Program-made: the position numbers and the translations under genes | DNA from: Asterias rubens | Taxonomy: Eukaryota > Echinodermata > Asteroidea > Forcipulatida > Asteriidae | DNA: 64,000 bases | Direction: 5' to 3' | Assembly (NCBI RefSeq): GCF_902459465.1 | Contig: NC_047068.1 | Coordinates: forward strand, 8,556,001 to 8,620,000 | In this document: positions 22,701-33,500 of the stretch, in pieces | Position numbering within the stretch: the stretch's first letter is position 1 | Layout: each line of letters starts with the position of its first letter | Notes under the pieces: model-generated | The model's database searches: none | The model's input: only the letters and a program-made list of their open reading frames with translations | Told to the model about the DNA's origin: nothing

Positions 22701-23853
22701 AATTAGACTCAAGTTAATAGGGGATGGTTACTTCTAGAAACTATAAGGCTCACAGGGGTGCCTTATAATTTTAGTACAGTTTATAGAAGTAAATGGAGGT
22801 AGAATAGAAGTTTGATCCTAAAAATTATAATTTAAATATTAAAATAACGCATTGACCCCATTTGGTCAAACATTTGAGATTGAGATGGCACAGAAATGCT
22901 CAACAAACATCTGTATCTTTCCACCATTTCTACCAGTTTTTCATTTGTTAAAAAAACAACTAAATTTAATCTTATTTACTCAGTTGAATATTTTGTTGTA
23001 AATGTAAATTTAATGAAAGGAATGTGGTGGCAAGATGAGGATACAGAAATGTTTCCAAAATAATCAAGAAAGATAATGATGTGACATGAGTCTGAACTGA
23101 GTAAAATTATAAATGCCCGATGTTTCATTTTGTAAATAGAAAACTACAATAAATAGACAGTATTTATTTGGCTTATGCTCAATCTAAGGTTTATCGTGAT
23201 TCAGAACCGCAATGCGTTGTGGGTAGTCAGATGGGGCAGTTTGCTATGCGGTGTATGTTGTCATGCACGACTCGCGCACACACCGTCTATATCTTTGGGT
23301 GGATGTAACAGCGCCCTCTCTTGATATTTTGCTATTTGCAATAAACCTTAATAAAAGTTCCAAAGTTATTTACTGATTTTGGTTGGTTGGTTTAATTTTT
23401 ATTTAACCCACACACAAAACACCACACGTAATTACGACATATCAATATCATATTCATAATTAAAATAATAGTAATCGAGTGACATTGAAATTGACAGTCA
23501 CACACACACAGCCCCATAAATTAGTCCAATCCACTGCGGAGTGGATTGGACCAATTTTTATGAGGCTAACAAAACACAGACCATGGTTTCCTTCCTCCAT
23601 TGCATTGCACAGACACAGTTGAGTTAGTTTTTGCACGTCATCGGCGGAAGGGTCGCGGACTCGCGCGGGTACGGGTCGCCCACCCAGTGCTACGATCACG
23701 CTGACGCGAAGATGAATGAACGCTAACTTCACAACCCTCCTTATTTATCACAGTAAAGAAAACAACTACAGAAGACCAATATACTCACCTTTCTTGATGA
23801 AGAAGGATGAGTCCATTGCGAATTTTATCGCTGTGACTGCGATTTAACGCCAT
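16704..23853 (-). CDS. WBP2: WW domain-binding protein 2 (GRAM-like domain, PY motifs)
   Basis: Eight coding exons join in phase: 23789-23853, 22567-22672, 21345-21483, 19860-19958, 19247-19438, 17879-17947, 17353-17423 and 16704-16748. They total 786 nt, giving 261 residues, the length I know for vertebrate WBP2. Every junction has GT and AG. Exon 1 gives MALNRSHSDKIRNGLILLHQ, and the Met start matches the family N-terminus. Exons 2-4 form the GRAM/PH-like domain, with AFKGTKEGTAFLT, MKSFSMPFFYMK, IKQPIFGAN and GGAIEFGQ. The rest is rich in proline, tyrosine and glutamine. It ends with a PPPY motif in exon 6 (EQPPPYSD), the conserved PAYYNPNDPQYVYM in exon 7 and a PPAY-type motif in exon 8. 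WBP2 proteins bind WW-domain partners such as YAP and NEDD4-type ligases through PY motifs and act as transcriptional co-activators; that role here is by homology. The introns hold two retrotransposon tails, SINEs and MITEs. The deuterostome WBP2/WBP2NL split cannot be resolved from this sequence. Confidence 0.95.
17466..17832 (+). mobile_element. tRNA-derived SINE, head partly lost
   Basis: Starts in the B-box region (GGGTCCGAGTCCCAGTCGTGACACTTG). It continues with CTTCGGATGGGACGTAAAGCCG and TTGGTCCAGTGTGTTGTGTAA, a strongly conserved SINE body also seen reversed at 32337-32742, and ends TATGCGCGCTATACAAGAAGCCACTATTATT. It lies in a WBP2-like intron, antisense to the gene. Confidence 0.8.
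18040..18226. mobile_element. Family B element, one arm only
   Basis: TTAAAGGAACACTTTGCCTTGG through GTCGGCCATTTATGGG matches a single arm of the family B palindrome. The second arm is missing, as in a solo-arm remnant. Confidence 0.75.
18309..18600. repeat. Two-copy direct repeat, period ~200 bp
   Basis: GCCCTGTGTTTTTTCTGT... at 18309 and GCCCTGTGCTTTTGCTGT... at 18509 begin blocks of about 90 bp. They match through TTCCARTACAARTTTRAATT and the following TCTTCAGA/CCTCACAGA words. This is a local duplication inside a WBP2-like intron. Confidence 0.55.
18646..18757 (-). pseudogene. Relic copy of WBP2 exon 5 sequence
   Basis: TTGGGGAAGTGGGTACTGGG, then TACCTGG and TATCCATT, match the plus-strand text of real exon 5 at 19311-19368 (TTGGGGTGGTGGGTACTGGG, CACCTGG, TATCCATT) apart from a short gap. 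On the minus strand it reads PGTQYPLPQ against PGAQYPPPQ in the exon. No good splice sites surround it. A further copy is at 24651, and a weaker one lies at about 19150-19195 on the other side of the family A insertion. Confidence 0.6.
18758..19138. mobile_element. Family A MITE, full length, inside WBP2-like intron 5
   Basis: Left end ACACTGGACACTATTGGTAA lacks a clear TTAA. Right end CCAATAGTGTCCACAGCCT + TTAA. The interior is complete with the central GAGACCTCA...TGAGGTCTC hairpin. Its left flank (18646-18757) is shared with the composite at 24457-25136. Confidence 0.88.
20294..20499. mobile_element. Short TIR element with perfect 40 bp inverted ends
   Basis: GGGACTTTTCGTTTTCGACG... at 20296-20335 is the exact reverse complement of 20458-20497 over 40 bp. 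TA stands at both outer edges (20294-20295, 20498-20499), which fits a 2 bp target duplication but could be chance. The interior is about 120 bp and non-coding. It lies in WBP2-like intron 3 on the exon 4 side. Confidence 0.8.
21130..21344 (+). mobile_element. Non-LTR retrotransposon, 3' end, 5'-truncated
   Basis: Translating from 21152 gives YWNNLPLHIKQATTISSFET followed by LLKTYLFKS. This is the very common C-terminus of reverse transcriptases of the CR1/L2/Jockey-like groups. The 3' end carries GGCGCTATAGAAATGCGC and a (TTA)n tail. The tail abuts the donor site of WBP2-like exon 3. Confidence 0.78.
21541..22135 (-). mobile_element. Non-LTR retrotransposon, reverse transcriptase C-terminus
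   Basis: The minus strand reads LHWLPISQRIIFKLMLIVHK with ALNGKAPHYISELL and WNSLPLNLRS...FKSLLKTYL downstream. This is the hallmark C-terminal block of CR1/L2-type reverse transcriptases. The open frame extends from about 22130 to 21674 without a break. The 3' region then has GGCGC and AATGCGC words and a (TTA)n tail ending near 21541. The 5' part, including the polymerase core and endonuclease, is missing, so the copy is dead on arrival. It sits in WBP2-like intron 2, in the gene's own orientation. Confidence 0.88.
22673..23788. other. WBP2-like intron 1
   Basis: No retained exon seen. It contains a small perfect-looking hairpin at about 23510-23560 (TAGTCCAATCCACT...AGTGGATTGGACCA). Otherwise it is unremarkable AT-rich intron, GC-richer near 23640-23700. 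Confidence 0.45.
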
Positions 23854-24136
23854 TTTGTGAAATAATCTAGCTTTGTTTACAGTTTCATGAAAGCTAGACT
23901 CCATACACTAGCGGCAGGTTTAGCTGAAGAGACTTTGTACGTGGTCTTTATTCAGACGCTTATACCCTCAAAGAGGGAAGAAAAATACATTCATTGAAAA
24001 GTGATGTTTTTGAAAAGAATTAATACCAAATAAAAAGATCATCATTTGGTTTTGTCTTAAGATCTGTCCATGATACAGTTTAGTTGTATCATCAGCATAT
24101 AAAATATATCACTTGACACTGCCAAGGGGCTGTTAT

Positions 24137-24360
24137 TGGCCAAGTTTCATGGCTCTGCCATACTGGCCGAAATTCCGACCTGCGCTTTATATCACCATTC
24201 TCCGCTACTTTGCAACCAGAACAAACTGTGCAATCCCCAAATTTCTGCTATGTGTAAGCAAATATTTGCCTATAGTAAAGTACGCTTGACCGCTTTATGA
24301 GCACCAAATTCCCTGCTACTAATTATTTGCTTGTAAATGGTATTAAGCAGAGCCATGAGA
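24137..24360. mobile_element. Fold-back repeat, family D (ATGGCTCTGC ends)
   Basis: TTTCATGGCTCTGCCATACTGG at the left is mirrored by TTAAGCAGAGCCATGAGA at the right. Degenerate internal repeats (ATTCC, TGTAAGCAAAT, GCTACT) have the same style as the element at 44772. It lies upstream of the WBP2-like start. Confidence 0.55.
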
Positions 24361-24456
24361 CAACAGACAGTCATGTCAGCACGCATATTTTTAAAATGAT
24401 GAAATTATCATTTCTATTTTAATTTCCAGTTCGGATAGGTACAAAAAAATGGTACA

Positions 24457-25136
24457 TTAAAGACAGTGGACACTTACTATTGGTAATTGTCAAAGACTAG
24501 TCTTCACAATTGGTGTACCTCAACATATGCATAAAATAACAAACCTGTGAAAAGTTTAGCTCAATCGGTCGTCGAAGTTGCGAGATAATAATGAAAGACA
24601 AAACACCCTCGTCATACGAAGTTCAATGTGCTTTATGATGCTTGATTTTGGGGTATCCACCTCTTGGGGAAGTGGGTACTGGGTACCTCCATTCCTCTAT
24701 CCTGAGAAGTCATGTTGTGTGACCAAGCAATGCAAGGGACCCATTAGGTACCCATTGACGACACTGGACACTATTGGTAATTGTCAAAGACCAGTCCTCT
24801 CACCTGGTGTATCTCTCAACATATGCATAAAATAACAAACCTGTGAAAAGTTTAGCTCAATCGGTCGTCGAAGTTGCGAGATAAAAGACAAAACACCCTC
24901 GTCATACGAAGTTGTGTGCTTTATGATGATTGATTTCGAGACCTCAAATTCTAAACTTGAGGTCTCGAAATCAAATTTGTGGAAAATTACTTCTTTCTCG
25001 AAAACTACGTCACTTTAGAGGGAGCTGTTTCTCACAATGTTTTATACTATCAACCTCTCCCCATTACTGGTAATCAAGAAAGGTTTTATGATGATAATTA
25101 TTTTGAGTAATTACCAATAGTTTCCACTGCCTTTAA
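24457..25136. mobile_element. Composite family A MITE carrying an ectopic patch
   Basis: A first family A left part (24457-24645) opens with TTAA + AGACAGTGGACACTTACTATT. It is interrupted by about 120 bp matching the non-element flank at 18646-18757 (TGGGGTATCCACCT...GGTACCCATTGACG). A second, complete family A copy (about 24764-25136) follows and ends CCACTGCCT + TTAA. A block starting AACAAACCTGTGAAAAGTTT is therefore present twice. See findings. Confidence 0.85.
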
Positions 25137-25215
25137 TCCGGAGGTCATTGGTTCGAATCCCACTGTAGTCAATTTTTTGTTCTCAACCCCAAAACTCAAA
25201 AATTTACCCAGTCAG
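25137..25215 (+). mobile_element. tRNA-derived SINE, right half, split by a MITE
   Basis: TCCGGAGGTCATTGGTTCGAATCCC then GTAGTCAATTTTTTGTTC and TTTACCCAGTCAGTT match the SINE at 42378-42480. The sequence starts exactly at the TTAA that ends the composite family A element. The matching uninterrupted SINE has TTAATCTGGAGG at that point. Confidence 0.7.
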
Positions 25216-26870
25216 TTAAAAAACAAAAATGGATTGACATTTGGATTAACAATCACATGTCTCTTAAATTTTGATAATTGCTATTAATTTCAATTCAATT
25301 AAAAACAAAATTTAACTAAAATAATAAGTTAACACCTTCAAACTTCCCTTGCAGTCCTTTAAAATTAGATCAAAACAAACGCAAAGATTGTTATTACTTT
25401 GCAGCTTGTTTTAGAGACTAACTTCTTCTGGAGCTCCTTACAACGCATGGTTTCAAGGATGTTGTCCATGAATTTATTCCTTGCGTCATAATCTATTTTT
25501 AGATATAGAAATCGCAGTAAAAAATCATTAAAAAAATGTTATAGCGCCACCATTTGGTGGATATTTTTTTTGCGGTTTTCTCACTGGTACTCTTTAATGA
25601 GTACCAGCGTTCTGTCATATGGTTCCCGCCATAAAATGTGTTTCAAGAAATGTTATTGAAGTACACCAGCGATTTTTTTTAGTGTACTTTCCACATGCAT
25701 TCATTGTGTAACGCACACACAGAACTAAAAAAAACCTTCATCAAAACGAAAGTTTTCAACTGACGTTGTTCGAATGTATTGTGGAAGTGCTTGGTAAGTG
25801 CCCTAAATAATCACTGTTTGATCCACTTCTTGTGTAAAGAAACAGTTGTATGTATAGACGGTTTGAAAGAAGACATCATTGGGGTCCTTCAGTGTTGTTA
25901 ATCCTCACATTTGATGCATGAAAACAATTAAAATTTGATGCAAATTAAGGCACATTTTTTTTGTTATTTCTGTGTGTGCAAAGCCAAAGGTTATTAAGAT
26001 AATAAAATTCAACATAATAAAATCATGAATCTGTGAACTGTATTTGTTTCTTCTTTTCTAATCATCTTTAAAAAAAATTATTTTAATATTCCTGTTGTGT
26101 ATGGTTTTATCAATGTAAGAACATCTAGTCCAAATATTTCTCCTGTGAAGAACCTTTCATTCAGAGTTTGCACACAAAAAAAAGAAAGAAAAAAAAACCA
26201 ACTGCATTTTAATGTAAACAACATCAATCATCATGCATATAATTATAATTTTGTTAAAACTTTTACTGGTTAGTTTATTGATTTTTAGTGTTGTTGATGT
26301 TTTTGATAGTATATATAATTGTTGGGGTTGTGTCTATCTTGACGTTACCATTTTTGGATAACTTTCTGTATGGCGCCACCACTTTTTTACTAATTTTTAC
26401 AAAAAGGTAGCTAAATTAGAAACTATAGATAGGCCTATTATTTCATATCGAATGAAAAAGTTGTGGCGTCATACAGAAACTTTTCCTCATTTTTAAATAT
26501 AACAAAAAGATCATAAGAAAAGATGATTTACAAATTTGAAGAATATGCTTTATGCTTAAAATAATAAGTTATAGGGGGCCTAATATTATATTATTTACAA
26601 ATGTGTAAAATAAATGTGAAGTTGTATCAATATTAATAAAGAAAGGGAAGTATGCTGAATTCCCCTGACAGTGACACTTTTTCATTTACGTTGACCACAA
26701 ATAATTTGTTTGGGGAAAAGTCAAGTATTTGAGACGAAATTGACCAATGCATTCCAATGTTATCCAAGTCCAAACAATTTGGTTTAATATGTTTTAATTT
26801 GGTATGATTGAAGTGACATACAGATACAGGAGAGGAGCCGGGAAGGATATTTTAAGGGTTGTTGTCACAG
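25216..26870. other. Non-coding spacer between WBP2-like gene and UBC9
   Basis: AT-rich, no recognised gene. Near 25540-25580 and again near 26370-26390 the phrase ATGGCGCCACC or GCGCCACCATTT appears. The 26340-26490 block shows inverted similarity around TTTCTGTATG(A)CGCCA(C)CA. No supported element call. Confidence 0.35.
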
Positions 26871-26930
26871 GCTAGTTGCGATATGGAACCCTCCTTCCGT
26901 CGGGAGGAGGGTTTATGTTATCGCAACTAG
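26871..26930. repeat. 60 bp hairpin element, family H copy 1
   Basis: CTAGTTGCGATATGGAACCC at the left pairs with GGGTTTATGTTATCGCAACTAG at the right. The loop region is TCCTTCCGTCGGGAGGAGG. The same ends and the same CCCTCCTCCC/GGGAGGAGGG stem recur at 41496, 41992 and 42199. Confidence 0.8.
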
Positions 26931-27518
26931 TCACGGGCAAGTGGGCCAACGGAGTGAGTTTACCAAAAATGGTAGTTTGTTGGTTCATAGATCAAGAATG
27001 TGTTTGAGCTCAATGCAATGTTTAGTAAGAGTAGGCCTAAGTTTCTTTCCCCTATCATAAGGCTCAAAATTCAATCTTTAATTTATTCTTGAAAAAAAAG
27101 TAATGTATAAAACACAAAATGTGATGGACTCACTGAGAAAGTTTGGAATGGGACTCTTACCAAGCTCACATGACTACAATGACAACTACAAATTATTATT
27201 TGGTGTTTTGCTCCAAATAGAGTCGAAGACACAAGTCCAAAAAATGAATCCTGCCATTTGATATCTTGTTGGGAACTGTGGTGTGCTCATGCATGGTTGC
27301 TGCAATCTGCAATAGAACAAAATTGTCAACAGAGGGCCTGTGATACCAGACATAACTTTCTAAATCAATATATCACTTTTCATGTACAGTTCCTTACGCC
27401 AACAAGCAAGTGATTGATGCTACAGATTTAACACAGCAACACTGCTTAGAAGTTTGCAGTAACATCCACGTCGACCCACACTAAAGTAGCAAGAAACTTA
27501 AACAATAAAGCACCAAAG
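26931..27518. other. Upstream region of UBC9
   Basis: No recognised repeat. A non-coding first exon of UBC9 is likely to lie here or further upstream but cannot be placed; there is no clear TATA box or CpG-rich block. Confidence 0.3.
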
Positions 27519-30500
27519 ATGACCATGGTGGGAGGACACATTGCTTGCGGCAACATTGCTGCAGGTATTGCCAAAGCACGGCTAGGTGAAGAGAGAAAAC
27601 AATGGAGAAAGAGTCATCCATATGTAAGCATCCATGGCATTTCTGATTTTTTTAATTTTTTGTTTACTCTCTTGTTTGATTTGAATTGCTGTACTGGTCT
27701 GCAGATGTGGTGTCACTCAGTTTGGTGAACTTGGTGTGTCACTCACATTGTGATGATACTCTGATTTTGTGTCACTCAAGCGTGTCCACTTTTTTAGTGT
27801 GTTACTCGGTTACTCATTGTGGTGTGTTAATACTCACTGGATGATACTTGGATTTTGTGTCAATTAAGTGTGTTAACTTGCTGTGATGGTGCACAGAAGT
27901 TCTGTCACAGTGTGTTGTGTGTTAGTGTGACTCATGTTTGTGTGTTATTCACTGTGTTGTGTTATTCGTTGTGAAAGTACTCGGGTTTGGTGTCGCTCAA
28001 GTTTGTGAACTTGGTGTGATTCTCATTGTGGTGTGGTGTGTTACTTGCTGTGATGCAGGGTTGTAGCCACGTTGGGCGGTTCATGGCAACAGGCCTGCCC
28101 AGGACTCCCAATTTTTGCCCAGCACTTTCAGCAAAATACATTGTGCCACCAACAAGCACAGATTTCCCCAAGAAATATATTTCATACAAATATTGTCCTC
28201 TGTGCATTGATCTGTGACTCAGCTTTTGATAAGGAGTATATAATGTCACGGAGAAAAAAAAAATTGATTTTGTCCACCAATAAAATTGGTCTAGCTACAA
28301 CTAGCACAGTGTGTTAACAAGTTACTCAAGTTTGTTTTTCACTGTGTGTGTTGTGTTACTCGTTTTGTCGGAAATTGTTATGTATAATAATAATAATTGT
28401 GAAATATGTTTGTATCATTTCAGGGATTTGTTGCCAAACCTACCAAGAACCTTGATGGAACGATGAATCTTATGATTTGGGATTGCGGTAAGTACAGGGA
28501 TTTTAATTAAAACGTTTCTTTTGATTTCCGGCCCAGGCCTGAGGGAAAAAGTAGCTTTAGTTTCCTACAGAAGGCTGCATCTTTGAGAAAGACTGACCTG
28601 AAAGTGGTCCGTTTCCTGCCACTTCCCAGGTTGTGTCATAAACTTGGGTGTGATCCCTTGCTAAATGGCAGTTTCAGGTCGAGTGTCAATCTTGGTGTCT
28701 TTTGTGAGACATTTTATCAGCCTGTGCGGCCCGACAGCCCTTGAACTTAGGTCTTGAAGGGGCACAGCAATTTCCCTCTGGTAAATGGCACTTCTATGAA
28801 GAAAATACAAGTTTGTACATGAACGTTGCACAGGGCACCCCAGCGAAAGCACAGTGCATTACAGGGGTTGAAATTGCCACTACTCATTTTTCCAGTTTGA
28901 TAGCCTGACGGGCTAGTGGGAATATAATGCAAAAATCAACATTACAAACAATATTGAACTGTGCTGATGGTATTGTAAAATGAAATACTTTCGGTGACCA
29001 ATTTGTGCCATGACTCAATATATAAAGTGTTATTCGGGCTACCAAAATCTCATCAGGGCTACTAAAAATTCTGAGTTACTAGCCCTGCTGACCACCTTGA
29101 AGATACACTTAATTTCGACCCCTGCATTACGATAATCGCTGTGGGTTACTGGGGTATTTATTGGACCAATTTCATAAGAATCTTGAAGTTCAATAAATGC
29201 AAGTCTTATTCTGCCATTTTCTAACCTGTACACTGAAAGGCTGCTCTCTTCTGTTGGCTACAAACAGACGAATCTAAGAAAGTGAAGGGTACTTTTATTA
29301 AACTAATGTTTTCATTTTTGTCCTGCAGCAATTCCTGGAAAGAAAGGGGTGAGTTTATACAAACCTTCCTAACTTGTTTGGGGGCAAGGCTATTTTCATT
29401 TTATAGCAAAGGGCACTTCTATTGGAAAATCTGAAAGTCTCTTGGGAAAAATCTTGCTTAACTCTGTCTGCTAAGCAAAAATTAGCAGGATACCTTTTCG
29501 TAAATTGTACAATGTGGCATGGTATTTTGGCAGGTAACCTTTTTCTGTTAAGAATAAGTCGTGTTTAGGTACTTTTTGGTGCTTTAAATGCAGCTGTAAT
29601 TAAGCCATAATGACATTGAGACATGGGGCAACGGAGGCTGACCAGGGGCCGATTTCACAAAGAAATAAAATTCATTGTAAGACAAATTGCCAGTATTACC
29701 ATAGTGATTTGTGTTGTGACATCACACTTTACTTAGCAACTACGATTGATTTGCAGTTAGGATCAATCTTAAGTCTTTGCGGAATCGACCCCAGGACATA
29801 AGAGGCCTTGGCCCTCTTGGTCTATGTTTGTGTTTATCTTCTTTCTTTCTAGCAGATTCAAATCAGTTTGTCTCCCAGGGAAAACATGACCCCATTTCAT
29901 GGCCCTGCTTACGGGGGAATTATGTGCAAAGCCAATAAATTTGAACCAGTTCTATAACAACTGATGTAGCTACCCTGGTAAAGCTAGATGAAATAAATAA
30001 TAAACAAAATGATAAATAAACAAAATAAATTCATCTTTTTTTTCAGACACTGTGGGAGAATGGTTTGTACAAATTAAAAATGATCTTCAAAGATGACTAC
30101 CCATCGTCGCCGCCAAAATGTAAGATTTTGTTAGAGAATTTGTATAAACATTTTTTTGTAAGACCAAGGAAGAGGTGACTTGACTTTTCAAACAAAGTTA
30201 TGTTGACAGGCTCCTCTAGTCATGTCTAATTGCAATATTTTGCCTATTTTCATGCTTTCTGCTGCGAACCTTCCTTAAATGATCATAGTGACCATTAAAT
30301 AGGTTATATGATAATATAAATGTCTGAGTCTTAATTATTAAATTACAAGTAACTGCAAATGGAGGTTGAGTCTTTTTTCGCAGGTTTTTATTGTCAATTC
30401 GTTAACTTATTTTACTCTCGTATATTTCATTTTTCTCAATTTCACTTTCCCAACAGTATGATATTGTATAGTCATAAAGTTTTTTTTAAAGGCAGTGGAC

Positions 30501-33500
30501 ACTATTGGTAATTACTCAAAATAATTATTAGCATAAAACCTTTCTTGGTGACGAGTAATGGGGAAAGGTTGATGGTATAAAACATTGTGAGAAACAGCTC
30601 CCTCTGAAGTGACGTAGTTTTCGAGAAATTAATTTTCCACGATTTTGATTTTGAGACCTCAGATTCAGAATTTGAGGTCTCGAAATCAAGCATCTGAAAG
30701 CACACAACTTTGTGTGACCGTGGTGCGACTAGGGTGTTTTTCTTTCATTAATATCCTGCAGCTTAAACGACCGATTTTCACAGGTTTGTTATTTTATGCA
30801 TATGTTGAGATGCACCAACTGTAAAGACTAGTCTTTGACAATTACCGAAAGTGTCCAGTGTCTTTAACTAAAAATGATGGAAGAAGTGGAATTCTGCACA
30901 CGTAAAATTCAATATTTTTGACAGCAGTTTTAATATGTGCAAGACTTACACATTCTGTTCCATACCAGTCCATCAAAGATGAACAAAATAATTGCTGCTG
31001 GATAAGGGTACAATATGGTTGGATAAAATGAAAGATTTCATTATTGTGAAAACAGTGCTTTTATGCCATTGTAGGGTGTCATGGCAAAGTGGTTTAGAGC
31101 AACAGATTCAAGTTCTGGTGGTTAAGCCTTCGGAGAGGTTGGTTTGAATCCCAGTCGTGACACTTGTGTCCTTGAGAAAATTTCTTTACAACAATTGCTT
31201 CTCTTCACCCAGGGGTGTAAATGGGTATCTGCAAGGGTAGAAATTGATATTGTGTTTGAAATAGCGTTCAGGTGCCACGATAGCCAGGGCTTGTATATTC
31301 CCAGGGAACTGAGAAAGATTACAGAAATGTTACTAGCCCAATGACCAGTGTACTAATGTAAAACAACATATATATATTGTTTTTCTTTCCTCTTACCAGG
31401 TAAATTTGAGCCTCCATTGTTCCACCCTAACGTATACCCATCTGGTACAGTATGCTTGTCAATATTGGATGAAGAGAAGGACTGGAGGCCTGCAGTTACA
31501 ATAAAACAGGTAAGATTTCCCCAGTCCATGCTCCTTTCAGCCCTTCAAACCGTGGCCAAATTTTATGACTCTGGCATCTGCTTACCAGAGAACTCAGCGT
31601 CATAAAATAAGTGTTATTATCGGTTTATTAAAAACATTTCAAAAGTCTCAGCAAAAACCCGAATTGCATTTGAATTACAAACATTACAATAAATATGTTT
31701 AAAATATATATTTATATAAAAAACGGCACAAAGGCCACAAAAAACCTACGATTAAAACATGGAACACCAAGAAAATAAAATTATCATAAGTTAAAACAAA
31801 AATTTGACAGGACGAGAAAAAATTACATGAAAACGGGCCAAACAAAAGTGAAAATGATAAAAGTTAAAATCAGTTAGGCTCTATTTAAAATTGTGAGGTG
31901 GGGGATTGCACTTTTGTTGTATCTATCAACTCTGGAATTGGGTTCATAAAATTTGTGTGTGTTTCTGAGTGACATGGAACGAGATTTGGGCTTAATTTTG
32001 AACCAATAATTAAAACGACAAGGCCATGTCACATGAGGCAAATAACTGGCCACCAGATGCAGGCAATCTTAAAGAGAGCAGTCGACGGAGCATGCTCCAG
32101 GTCTGGAGTTTCATTTTTTAGAGGACGAGGCCATTTTGTTTGCACAGAGCACTTTCATTGAAAAATCAAATAGTCTGTGGGAAACTATTGGAAGGGGCAC
32201 CAATGTCAAGACCAGGGACAACAGATGCCTTCTTGGCCTTCATATAATTCCAGGCCTCCTGCTCTTATCTATTCCAGGCATGATATTCTTCCTACTTACG
32301 TTTGAGATCATTTATTTGCCCCCTAGACAGTCGTGGTAATAGTTATAATAATATCGCGCACGTATCTACCAAACAAGGTACTCAAGGTGCTGAGTATATA
32401 CATACAAACTGTCAGAAAGATAGGTTATTGCAGTGATGAATTCTGAGACCTAATTATTTGGCACCTTATAAGGGTTTACAAGGTGCTACGGCGCATACAG
32501 CAGCCACAGCCAGGAACACCGGGATTGAACCCCTTCACTTTTCGATGCGTGCACTTGGTTCTTTTACGCGTGTTACACAACACTGGGACCACTGGCTTTA
32601 CGCCCCATCAGAAGGACAAAGCAATGGTTAAGTGTTTTGCTTATTAAAAGACGCAAGTGCCACGGATTCGAACCCACACTCTGCTGATAAGAAACACCAG
32701 AGTTTGAATTTGTTGCTCTTAAACCGCTCCGCCACGACACTTCCACTGGTAAAATAGCCTGTTAAAATAGCCTGAAAATTCCATTAAAGCTTACACAATG
32801 TGTACATGTAGGTCAGCCCTTGTATTTGATAAAATGGTCCTACTGTTTTCCATGGACCAAATATCATGCCTGCTATTTTTCACCATAGATATAGAATATA
32901 AGACCTAGATCGGCCGCGCGTACATACGCGCCATAAGCCGTACACAAACATTCCTGGTTCTTCATGGACGCGCTCAAAAGTCACGTGCTGGTTTTAATGC
33001 GCTGAAGATGAACATGGGAGATAGGCCTTAAACCACTGTGGACGCGCTAAAAGTCACGTGCCGGTTTGCATGAACGTTGTAGATAGGCTAATGGCTGACC
33101 CAATGCCAGAACTCGCGTATGTACGCGCGGCCGATCTAGGTATTATGTTTTTCAGTTGCTCCAATGTTCAAGAGCTATAATTCCCTCCAAGTTTTAACTG
33201 TTGAATTAACTCTGGATGATGTTTTCTTGTAGATTCTCACAGGCATTCAGGAATTGCTTACAGAGCCCAACATTAAAGATCCAGCACAAGCAGAAGCCTA
33301 CACTGTATTTAGGTAAGTTTTGAATTCACTCGGGAGAAGTGTTTCAAAATCATTGACATATTGAAAAAGTTCAGCTGAGGACCTTGATAGTAATTAATAA
33401 ATGTCTTATTTGCGCGAATCTTCAACATATAGACCCCTTGCATAGGCTGCCATCATTGATGAAACATGCACGTGTGAAAGGCCACTATTGACTGGTGCGC

